IMG/VR virus record: IMGVR_UViG_3300034120_002552
Span: 1-24,713 of that record
Direction: 5' to 3' (one strand)
From: a virus
DNA: 24,713 nucleotides
Shown here piece by piece: positions 1 to 7,209 of the stretch. Both the position numbers and the translations under genes were made by a program. Within the stretch, counting starts at the first letter, position 1. Each line of letters starts with the position of its first letter. The notes under the pieces were generated by a model, which made no database searches, was not told where the DNA came from, and worked only from the letters and a program-made list of their open reading frames with translations.

Positions 1-38
1 CCGACCATGACTGAACACTAAGCACAGAGGATCGTCCG

Positions 39-1151
39 TTGGCACTCATTCGTTTCAAGAGAGGTGCGACTGCTGGCATCGTTCCCACGGGGCTGACCTA
101 TGGCGAACCGGCTGTCAATGTCGCCGATCAGATCCTCTATGTCGGCGGGGTGGACGGGGAGCCGATTCCGATCGGTGGAGGAGGGGCGGGTTCGCAGGGA
201 CCGACCGGAAACGGTGTCACCGGCTTCACGGTCATCGGCAACATCTTGTACTACTGGTACATGGGTCCGACCGGAGCGACCTTCGGGGAACTACAGAGTG
301 CAGGTTCCATCGCGGGCGGGGTTGAGACCACATGGAGCAATCCGAATCCGACCTTGGCGACCGACATTGACGGCATCCCTGTCGGAACCACATTTGATGT
401 CGGCACTACGGCCATCGCCATCCTTGAGCGAATCCTCTATCCATACCAGAGTGTGAGTTTCACATCTCTGACAACCAGTCTGTCCTCCACATATGAACTG
501 GGACAGACGGCAACTCCCTCAAGCACGATATCTTGGCAAACTTCCGGTCCGACCGGCAACTGGGTCTCAAACAGCGGTAGGCTGTCGTACTCGGGATCGC
601 TTCTGGGCACGGGTTCGCTCGCGACGAACTTTGAACTTTACGACACGGACGACAATCCGTTCCAGAGCAGCCAGACAGTATCCTATCCCACGCTCAGGGG
701 AACGCTCATTGACAACAACACCTTCACGGTGTCCGTGACAGGACAGCAGAAAAGTGGAACTCCTCTCGTCAGCAGATCATCCACGACAAGGTGGTGGTCC
801 AAGATGTATTGGGGCAAGTCCACCGACACCGACCTGAAGAATCCCTTTGCTCTGGTTGATGGCATCACCAACGGACTCTCGGTCAACACGACCGCAGTTG
901 ATGCTGTTACCCTAAGCATCACCACAGGCGGAAGCGATGCTTATGTGTACCTGTTCCTCCACGACTACTACAAGTTGAATTCCATCAAGTTGGATGGAAT
1001 CAATGTGTCCCTGAGAGAACCACCGGGTGGAGGCATAACGACACACTCGGTCGCCAACGCTAGGGGATTCACCGCCGACTACAAGATATACAGAAGCACA
1101 AACCAACTCCCCAGCAACCTCCAGATGGAAATAATCTATCAAAAGGATTGA
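39..1151 (+). CDS. Tail-fibre / baseplate-associated structural protein (370 aa)
   Basis: Probable virion adhesion or fibre protein. The TTG start is the only start codon after the in-frame TGA at 12-14, and AGAGG at 26-30 sits 8 nt upstream. Residues 1-47 form an anchor (IRFKRG..., LTYGEPAVNVADQILYVGG) shared with the genes at 5866 and 7210. A short GPTG stretch and a GFTVIGNILYYWYMGPTG module (about 58-95) match repeats in the 1017-aa gene, even at DNA level. Residues 110-140 hold a DIDGIPVGTTFDVGT...ERILYPYQ segment seen in many phage structural proteins. The C-terminal 120 residues (RWWSKMYWGKS to GFTADYKIYRSTNQL) resemble the C-termini of the next two genes. It opens a run of nine same-strand structural genes. 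Bases 1-38 hold only the end of an upstream gene whose frame cannot be settled. The exact virion role is inferred. Confidence 0.8.
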   Translation: MALIRFKRGATAGIVPTGLTYGEPAVNVADQILYVGGVDGEPIPIGGGGAGSQGPTGNGVTGFTVIGNILYYWYMGPTGATFGELQSAGSIAGGVETTWSNPNPTLATDIDGIPVGTTFDVGTTAIAILERILYPYQSVSFTSLTTSLSSTYELGQTATPSSTISWQTSGPTGNWVSNSGRLSYSGSLLGTGSLATNFELYDTDDNPFQSSQTVSYPTLRGTLIDNNTFTVSVTGQQKSGTPLVSRSSTTRWWSKMYWGKSTDTDLKNPFALVDGITNGLSVNTTAVDAVTLSITTGGSDAYVYLFLHDYYKLNSIKLDGINVSLREPPGGGITTHSVANARGFTADYKIYRSTNQLPSNLQMEIIYQKD

Positions 1152-1164
1152 GACCGATTAGACC

Positions 1165-2352
1165 ATGCCCATCACCGGAACAGTACCAGTCACCGCACCG
1201 ATCGCTCCTACGCTGGAGACGGCGACCTATGCTGTTACCGATCCGATCTACGGAAAGGGAAGCCTCCGGACCGTAGCCAACACGACCCAACGCGATGCCA
1301 TTACGCAAGCCCGCCGTGAGAAGGGGATGTTGGTCTATGTCGTGAACGATGGGGCCAATGGACGGTACTACTCCCTCATCGGTGGCACGGGCAACGAACA
1401 CTGGACCGAGTTCAACTCCGGCGGAGGGATCGTCGGTGACTATGTTGAGTCCGTGAACGGATTGACGGGTGTGGTGGTAGGTGTCGTGCGATTCACCGCG
1501 GGAACCACAGCACCCGACACGAATGTACAGGTTGGACACAAGTGGCTTGACACATCCTCCGGCACCGAGTTTACATACATCTATGACGGCGACACATACC
1601 AATGGGTGGACATTGCGGGCGGTGGAGCGGCGGGCGGCGGTTTTGGGGCAACCGGACCGACCGGACCCCAATTGCTCATCATTGATTCGTTCTCAACGAA
1701 CTTGCCGAGGGTATTCCTGAAGGGTTCGGGATACACGGTCATAGGGAGCGACAAAAACATTTCGGTGACATACGAAGGTGGTCTTGTTCCGGCAACGGGT
1801 GCCGTTTACCTCACCAACCCGACCAAGGGAACAGGCTTTCCTGTTTACTTTGGGAATTCGGGAATGACCGGAATCAACTTCACTACCCAGACTCTGACCG
1901 GAAACATAGGCGAGGCGATAACCCTGCGTCTGGTCGTGACTGGAGCCGACGGCTCGGGCGACAAGTATGACTACACGGTGTTCATGGGCAACGAGTTCAG
2001 GTGGGGGGCGACGACCGGATCCAGCCTGACGGCGGGCGATCTCTCGACCACACTCACCAATAGTGCGGTAGTGACCGGTCCTAACATAGATTTCACGCTT
2101 TCTACGCTGATCACCCAGTATGCCTACTACGCATATCCAAAGTCTATGGGTCAGACGAGGCAGAGCATAAATAACGCTAGTTATGGTGGGATGGTGTTGC
2201 AGGGGCACGATTGGACGGCGGATGCGGGGGGACTTTCTTCTTTCAACCACTCCAACTCTCTTGGTTATGCTGAGGATTTCTATGTCTACAGGTCAGACCA
2301 CCTGTACATAGGCAGGAACGCAAAGGTCAGGGTCTACGAAGAACCAGCATAA
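1165..2352 (+). CDS. Tail-fibre-like structural protein (395 aa)
   Basis: Probable fibre or baseplate decoration protein. The N-terminus (about 20-90: TYAVTDPIYGKGSLRTVANTTQRDAI, then GMLVYVVNDGANGRYYSL and HWTEF) matches a domain common at the start of phage fibre proteins. A second, similar unit follows (SVNGLTGVVVGVVRF, GHKWLDTSSGTEFTYIYDGDTYQWVDI), then a Gly-rich hinge with GATGPTGP near 160. Residues 180-260 look Ig-like (GYTVIGSDKNISVTYEGG; TGFPVYFGNSGMTGINFTTQ). The last 130 residues (FRWGATTGSSLTAGDL to GYAEDFYVYRSDHL) are a C-terminal domain shared with the genes at 39 and 2362. It follows the previous gene by 13 nt, with no convincing Shine-Dalgarno before the ATG, so translation may be coupled. 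Fibre assignment is good; which fibre is unknown. Confidence 0.78.
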   Translation: MPITGTVPVTAPIAPTLETATYAVTDPIYGKGSLRTVANTTQRDAITQARREKGMLVYVVNDGANGRYYSLIGGTGNEHWTEFNSGGGIVGDYVESVNGLTGVVVGVVRFTAGTTAPDTNVQVGHKWLDTSSGTEFTYIYDGDTYQWVDIAGGGAAGGGFGATGPTGPQLLIIDSFSTNLPRVFLKGSGYTVIGSDKNISVTYEGGLVPATGAVYLTNPTKGTGFPVYFGNSGMTGINFTTQTLTGNIGEAITLRLVVTGADGSGDKYDYTVFMGNEFRWGATTGSSLTAGDLSTTLTNSAVVTGPNIDFTLSTLITQYAYYAYPKSMGQTRQSINNASYGGMVLQGHDWTADAGGLSSFNHSNSLGYAEDFYVYRSDHLYIGRNAKVRVYEEPA

Positions 2353-2361
2353 GGAACCAAG

Positions 2362-5300
2362 ATGGCAAACTACTTTCCGTCAAATCTAGAGCCAGACAAC
2401 AGGTTACAGAGAGTCACCAACGACGCTTGGTTCTGGTTGAACCAGACCACGGATATCGATTATACCGTTGATGGTATCATCGATTCGGTCAGCGGAGGTT
2501 TGGCAAGCGCTGGATTTAAATGGAGTGGTAATGTCAATACAAGCGCAAAAACCAGATATGTTCTTGCCATAGCACATGATACATCTGGACTCGGTGCGGT
2601 AATTCCCCTCGCCAGCGATGTCAGAATCAACGATGTCATCCAGAAAAATGACCCCGCTGCCTTCCAGTGCCATCTTGATGTCAGCAACACGAAAGTCAGC
2701 ACCTCTCTTGTCTACAACAAGCATGACGGCAAGTTCTACTACTATGACAAGACGGCAACAGAGTGGAAAGTGGTCGGATCCGGTGCCGCCGGTGCTGGTG
2801 CTAACATCATTGCATCCTATAGCCTGACGGGTGTCGCTTCGTTCAATTCGACCGATTTTGATTTGGGTTCAACGGGTCATGTCTCTCTTACTGCTGGAAT
2901 CGTACGCAGCGTTAATGGCATATTTGGTCCGAATGTATCCCTTCCGTTGGCTGATACCAGCGGCAGGACGGGTTTTGCCTCATTCAATGGCAACAACTTT
3001 GTGGTATCCGCTACAGGCACCGTGTCGCTGAGTGCCGCCGGACCTGCGGGTGCGATTCAATACAAGGGTGCAGATGGATCACTCTCCGGTGATTCGGGGC
3101 TGGTCTTCAACAGTGCAGCAAACGCACTCGTTCTCGGAAGTGGGCATGTTGTTCAGTTTGGTGATGGCACGACGCAAGGAACCGCCAGAAACTTCTTCGG
3201 AATCACCGGTCCGACAAACACATTCTTCCCCGCAGGCATGTCCGGAAGCGGCTATACCGGCGATCGTCTATTGGTGGCAACTGGTCCTTCGGCGGACCCG
3301 TTCCGTAACTATGTTCGGTTCAATAACCAGTGGTTCCAGTATGGAGTCGCCGGTGTCGGACAGGGACCAAAGGGAGACAAGGGAGATTCCGGCACAAATG
3401 GCGTAACCGGTGCAACAGGCACCGCAGGAACTACGGGAACGACCGGAGCGAGCCTGACCGGATTCTCCGTCGATCAATCCACAGGCATCCTTTCGGCTTC
3501 TTATTGGTATGCCGATGGTAGTGCATCCGATCCGTTCGAGATTGGCTATGTTCGAGGAGATACGGGCAATACGGGAAACACTGGTGCAGCCGGAACGGCA
3601 GGCACGACAGGTAACGGAGTCACTGGCTTCACGGTCAGCGGTAATGACCTCTACTACTGGTACATGGGTCCGACCGGAGCGACATTCGGTACGCTACAGA
3701 ATGCAGGTAATGTCCGAGGAAACACCGGACCAACAGGAGCGACGGGTGTCGCCGGAACGACAGGAACCACAGGCAACGGAGTCACGGGATTCTCCGTTGT
3801 CGGTAATGACCTTTACTACTGGTACATGGGTCCGGATGGTGCTACCTTCGGCAATCTCCAGAATGCCGGTAATGTCCGCGGAAACACCGGACCAACAGGA
3901 GCGACGGGTGCGGCTGGAACTACGGGTGTTACGGGCTGGGGTCTTACGAGCGTTTACTACGAAGAAGCCACAGGCATTCTATCGGCTCAATATTATCAGC
4001 AGGGTGGTCCCGTAGGTGAGATATTCAACATCGGATACATCCGCGGATCGACGGGTGCGGGCGGAACCGCCGGTGCTACCGGTGCGACCGGCGCAAGAAG
4101 TGGCATGAAATATGAGTTTGGGGGAACATCCGATACCCTGAATCCATCACCAGCGAACGCAAGAGTTTTCTTGTATCCGGGTTCCGGAACACCGACACAC
4201 CTTCTCATTTCCAAGAGAGATTTCAATGTAAATGGCGTGGAAAATTACATTGCAACATGGGATGACAGTGGAAGCGCGGTCAAGGGTTATGTCTCTCTGG
4301 ACGGCTTCTATACCGATAGCACACTGACAGGAACGGTCCTGTTCCAGATTACCGGTAAAGTCACCGCCGGTGCAGATTACATGCACATGGTGGGAACATA
4401 CCTCTCATCATCCCCAACCACGGCATTCCCGTCTGGTAGCGTGATTGCAGTCAACTTCTCGGCGGTCGGACCCAAAGGTGACGACCTTCTCGGCGAAGCC
4501 TACACTATTACTTCTCACTCAAGCCCGTCATTCATCTCGGGTCAAGAGGGAGGGGCGAGAAAAGTCGCTTTCTTGTTAGATGATGGGGGAATCACATTCG
4601 ACTATGTTCGCAACTACGATGTGTTCAATAAGTCCGAATTCGAGTTTGCTGTGTCCAGTTTCGGGGGAACAATCCCGACAACATACCGTCTCAGCCCGAC
4701 GAATTACAGTTTGAATGGTTTGTCTGTGAGTGCGGCTTACATTCAAGGCCCACCTTCTGTCACGGCATACATCTTCGTGGACACCGCAAACGAAGGCTCA
4801 GGTTTCCCTGTCCCGTTCCCAACGGCGGCAATGAATAGTGTCACCTTCACTTCACAGTCGTTGAGCGGTGCCCCCTTTGGAACCAGTTCCTTGTTTGGGT
4901 CTATCACCATCAGATTGACTGCGACCGGAGCCGGAGCGGATGGGGTGACAAGAAAGGGAGAATCAACGATAACATCAAGATTCACCAACGATTACCTCTG
5001 GGGTATGACCGGTGGCTCCAGCGTGACTGGTGGTGACCTTGACTGGACGAATGCATACTCACCCTACTGGAATAGGGATTTCACATCAACCAATCCTCGC
5101 AGTGGCATCATGGATGAATTCGTGTTCGGACCGACATCCGGATGGGTCGGGAACCAGTATCTCTACTTCGCACTTCCGGAAAGAATCTATCAACACGAAG
5201 TTGTCACCAACAACAAGACGCTCAAGTGGTTCGTGAACGGGTCTTTGTCTGAAGGTGCCATGTCCCTCCAAGGATTTGACTTGGCTGCGGATGCCAAGGG

Positions 5301-5415
5301 ACTGTCCACAATCAATGTCGTGAATGCATCCGGTTATGTCGAAAGATATCGTGTCTGGAGAACAGACCAGTTGTTCGCAAACTCGATGGGAAACAATTAT
5401 CCGACCGTGACCTGA
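2362..5415 (+). CDS. Large collagen-like tail-fibre protein (1017 aa)
   Basis: Largest fibre-type protein of the anchor and collagen families here. AAGGA at 2351-2355, overlapping the previous stop, gives a 6-nt spacing to ATG. Residues 1-140 are an anchor-like domain also found alone as the gene at 5435. Residues 150-230 carry two GVASFN..F.V..G.VSL modules. From about G335 to 575, Gly-X-Y collagen-like runs (GPKGDKGDSGTNG and similar) alternate with 54-55-residue beta modules in order B-A-A-B. A transition region (580-760) leads to an Ig-like segment (about 800-870) and a C-terminal domain (DYLWGMTGGSSVTGGDL to GYVERYRVWRTDQL) shared with the two upstream genes. Collagen-like repeats in phage fibres generally form trimeric stalks, so a trimeric rod with a distal receptor-binding tip is inferred. 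DNA-level near-identity of the repeats makes copy-number change likely. Confidence 0.85.
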   Translation: MANYFPSNLEPDNRLQRVTNDAWFWLNQTTDIDYTVDGIIDSVSGGLASAGFKWSGNVNTSAKTRYVLAIAHDTSGLGAVIPLASDVRINDVIQKNDPAAFQCHLDVSNTKVSTSLVYNKHDGKFYYYDKTATEWKVVGSGAAGAGANIIASYSLTGVASFNSTDFDLGSTGHVSLTAGIVRSVNGIFGPNVSLPLADTSGRTGFASFNGNNFVVSATGTVSLSAAGPAGAIQYKGADGSLSGDSGLVFNSAANALVLGSGHVVQFGDGTTQGTARNFFGITGPTNTFFPAGMSGSGYTGDRLLVATGPSADPFRNYVRFNNQWFQYGVAGVGQGPKGDKGDSGTNGVTGATGTAGTTGTTGASLTGFSVDQSTGILSASYWYADGSASDPFEIGYVRGDTGNTGNTGAAGTAGTTGNGVTGFTVSGNDLYYWYMGPTGATFGTLQNAGNVRGNTGPTGATGVAGTTGTTGNGVTGFSVVGNDLYYWYMGPDGATFGNLQNAGNVRGNTGPTGATGAAGTTGVTGWGLTSVYYEEATGILSAQYYQQGGPVGEIFNIGYIRGSTGAGGTAGATGATGARSGMKYEFGGTSDTLNPSPANARVFLYPGSGTPTHLLISKRDFNVNGVENYIATWDDSGSAVKGYVSLDGFYTDSTLTGTVLFQITGKVTAGADYMHMVGTYLSSSPTTAFPSGSVIAVNFSAVGPKGDDLLGEAYTITSHSSPSFISGQEGGARKVAFLLDDGGITFDYVRNYDVFNKSEFEFAVSSFGGTIPTTYRLSPTNYSLNGLSVSAAYIQGPPSVTAYIFVDTANEGSGFPVPFPTAAMNSVTFTSQSLSGAPFGTSSLFGSITIRLTATGAGADGVTRKGESTITSRFTNDYLWGMTGGSSVTGGDLDWTNAYSPYWNRDFTSTNPRSGIMDEFVFGPTSGWVGNQYLYFALPERIYQHEVVTNNKTLKWFVNGSLSEGAMSLQGFDLAADAKGLSTINVVNASGYVERYRVWRTDQLFANSMGNNYPTVT
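3364..4101 (+). repeat. Collagen-like Gly-X-Y runs alternating with 54-55-residue modules
   Basis: This lies inside the 1017-aa gene, at about residues 335-580. Four Gly-X-Y runs start near residues 335, 399, 453 and 507, with a fifth at 562. Between them are A modules (GF.V.GNDLYYWYMGP.GATFG.LQNAG), twice, and B modules (STGILSA.YW...F.IGYVRG), at the first and last positions. The R-G junctions fall at residues 398, 452, 506 and 561, so the DNA period is 162-165 bp. The two A copies (from 3553 and 3715) differ at few positions. Confidence 0.9.
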
Positions 5416-5434
5416 TCCAATGAGGAGATGAAAC

Positions 5435-5830
5435 ATGCCTTTGGAATTCAGTTCTAGTTTCACTCAGGATTCGAGAAAAAGTCGGGTATCCAGTCCCGAT
5501 ACATTCTTCCACCTCATGCACTCGGTGGATGTTGACCATGCCGTTGACCTCATCAATGATGGGATTGACGATTTCGCCCCTCCTGAGATTTACGGGAGGA
5601 AGGCGATCATCAAGAATGCGACCAGCAGTTTCGCCAGCCCCGAAGGACTTGCGAACAATGATATCGTGATGTGGAACGGGACCAACTGGGAAATCTACAT
5701 GGATGTGAGTAATCCCGAAATGAACAATTCCATCGTTTATGACAAGCGGACCCAGAAGTTTTATCAATACACTCCATCTTCCGGTTGGGTTGCCATCGTC
5801 GCTGGCGACATAAACGGCGGCACTTATTGA
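5435..5830 (+). CDS. Small stand-alone fibre-anchor-like protein (131 aa)
   Basis: A short protein that appears to be a free copy of the N-terminal domain of the 1017-aa fibre gene directly upstream. Shared signatures include VDVDHAVDLINDGIDD (here 31-46) against TDIDYTVDGIIDSVS, and MDVSNPEMNNSIVYDKRTQKF (89-109) against LDVSNTKVSTSLVYNKHDGKF, each followed by an aromatic strand ending GWVAIVAGD or EWKVVGSG. GAGGAG at 5422-5427 is 7 nt from ATG, an excellent Shine-Dalgarno. No collagen or C-terminal tip domain follows. It could be an adaptor or cap that occupies the same attachment site, or a partner that assembles with the long fibre. No signal peptide or membrane segment is seen. Confidence 0.75.
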   Translation: MPLEFSSSFTQDSRKSRVSSPDTFFHLMHSVDVDHAVDLINDGIDDFAPPEIYGRKAIIKNATSSFASPEGLANNDIVMWNGTNWEIYMDVSNPEMNNSIVYDKRTQKFYQYTPSSGWVAIVAGDINGGTY

Positions 5831-5833
5831 ACA

Positions 5834-5849
5834 CCCTTCTAAATAAGGG
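5834..5849 (+). promoter_or_regulatory. Putative T4-type late promoter inside a small palindrome
   Basis: TTCTAAATAAG fits the T4 late-promoter -10 type (TATAAATA), which is recognised by gp55 without a -35 element. It lies 19-27 nt ahead of the ATG at 5866. The box sits in a perfect 5-bp inverted repeat (CCCTT-CTAAAT-AAGGG). Promoter activity is inferred from motif and position only. Confidence 0.55.
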
Positions 5850-5865
5850 GCTGTGAGGGTAAATA

Positions 5866-7182
5866 ATGGCGAGAGAAAATCGGATCAAGGTCTATAGAAG
5901 CACGCAGGGAGCGGCTCCTCCGGCGTTCAGTTCGGATGCGGCGGTCGGTCCCACCTTCGGGGAGATGGCGTTCTCAGACGGCATCAACTCGCTGTTCATC
6001 GGCAAGGATGACGGCTCCCTCCTGTGGGTGGGTGCGCAGGTCACGGGCGGAGATGTCGGGCAGGGTTTGACCACGGCGGTTCCCACACAGGCGGCTGTGA
6101 AGGCATATGTGACCTCTGTCAGCAGCGGCTACTGGACCGTTCGTGACGAGAACGGGCTTACACACCAGATTGACCTCACGGACACGCTCACGCTCACGGG
6201 CGGGCTTGGGATTGATGTCCTGAAGTCCTCCACGACGGATACCCTCATCTTCAAGGGAGTGACCGCAAGCACGACCGAGTTCGGTGTTGCGAAATTCAAT
6301 TCCGCACACTTCAGCGTTACTGATGGAACCGTCAGCCGAGCCAGCAACACGCTTTTCAATCTTCAGCAAGGTTTTGAACTAACAGCAATAAATTTTGCGG
6401 ATGCCCTAGAAGTCACGGGCGGAGCCTCAATCGGTGTGAGATACAGCGATGCTGGATCCAAAACCGACATCATTCTTGATTCCAGAATCGCGACAAGCGG
6501 TCTTTCGGGGGTCGCTGCCTTTGCTTCTCCGGACTTCACGGTCACTTCTTCAGGTGTCGTCTCACTCAATTCTCTCTTTGTGTTGAGGGATGGTGCGGGG
6601 GTTACCGATCAGATATCCGCAACAAATACACTAACGATCACGGGCGGGCCGGGTGTATTCACGACAAGAGGGGGAACAGATACGATTTCAGTCAGGGGAG
6701 TTACTGCGACCTATTCTGCTCTGGGCGTAGCATCGTTCAATGCCACACACTTTTCTGTTACCAACGGGGCGGTATCTCTTACAGCCGGACCTCTATTCAC
6801 CCTTCGCGACGAGAAGGCCAACACGACTGCCATCGCCTTTGGCAACACCCTGAGCATCACCGGTGGACCGGGGATCAATGCTTTTCTGGATGGACAGACA
6901 GATCAGATAGCCATCCAAGGGATCACCGCAGACTACACCACCCTCGGTGTCGCTTCCTTCAAGCAAGGCGACTTCGTTGTTTCTTCCGGTGCCGTATCTC
7001 TCACATCCCAACTTGTCACCTCGGTCAACGGCTTGACCGGAGCGGTCACGGTTGTCTCAAACCTACCCCTTGCCAACACTACAGGCACTACAGGTGTTGC
7101 CGCATTCAATGCCAACTTCTTCAGCGTCAGTGCGACAGGAACAGTCTCCCTGACCACGGTAGACGGCGGCACATGGCCGTGA
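5866..7182 (+). CDS. Tail-fibre protein with four ~74-residue tandem repeats (438 aa)
   Basis: Probable fibre shaft protein. GAGGG at 5855-5859 is 6 nt from ATG. Residues 1-60 are an anchor (ENRIKVYRS..., GPTFGEMAFSDGINSLFIGKDDG) related to those of the genes at 39 and 7210. Residues 65-85 (GQGLTTAVPTQAAVKAYVTS) match a short motif common in phage fibres. From residue 90, units start near 90, 164, 238 and 311. Each carries an LRDE-like strand, a TLTITGGPGI strand, a TD.I.I.GVTA strand and GVASFN..F.V..GAVSLT. A final half-unit has SVNGLTGAV and PLANTTGTTGVAAFN. It ends without a separate tip domain, so the tip may be supplied by a partner such as the next gene. Family assignment rests on the repeats; exact virion position is inferred. 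Confidence 0.8.
   Translation: MARENRIKVYRSTQGAAPPAFSSDAAVGPTFGEMAFSDGINSLFIGKDDGSLLWVGAQVTGGDVGQGLTTAVPTQAAVKAYVTSVSSGYWTVRDENGLTHQIDLTDTLTLTGGLGIDVLKSSTTDTLIFKGVTASTTEFGVAKFNSAHFSVTDGTVSRASNTLFNLQQGFELTAINFADALEVTGGASIGVRYSDAGSKTDIILDSRIATSGLSGVAAFASPDFTVTSSGVVSLNSLFVLRDGAGVTDQISATNTLTITGGPGVFTTRGGTDTISVRGVTATYSALGVASFNATHFSVTNGAVSLTAGPLFTLRDEKANTTAIAFGNTLSITGGPGINAFLDGQTDQIAIQGITADYTTLGVASFKQGDFVVSSGAVSLTSQLVTSVNGLTGAVTVVSNLPLANTTGTTGVAAFNANFFSVSATGTVSLTTVDGGTWP
6133..7014 (+). repeat. Four tandem ~74-residue fibre repeats
   Basis: Within the 438-aa gene, residues 90-383. Unit starts are WTVRDENG (90), FNLQQGFE (about 164), FVLRDGAG (238) and FTLRDEKA (311), giving spacings of 73-74 residues. 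The second unit is the most diverged. Related single units occur in the genes at 7210 and 9962, and GVASFN half-units also occur in the gene at 2362. Confidence 0.85.
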
Positions 7183-7209
7183 CATGACTGATACAAAAGG
7201 TTTTTCGTA

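Noticed and set aside
2165-2175. CATAAATAACG late-box-like sequence
   Set aside because: It lies inside the 395-aa coding region far from a start codon; similar in-gene hits are expected by chance.
3509-4015. 168-codon + strand frame in the collagen-like repeat region
   Set aside because: Out-of-frame reading of the repeat DNA; the collagen pattern and long frame belong to the 1017-aa gene.
5859-5866. GTAAATA immediately before the ATG at 5866
   Set aside because: Too close to the start codon to serve as its promoter; the box at 5839 is better placed.
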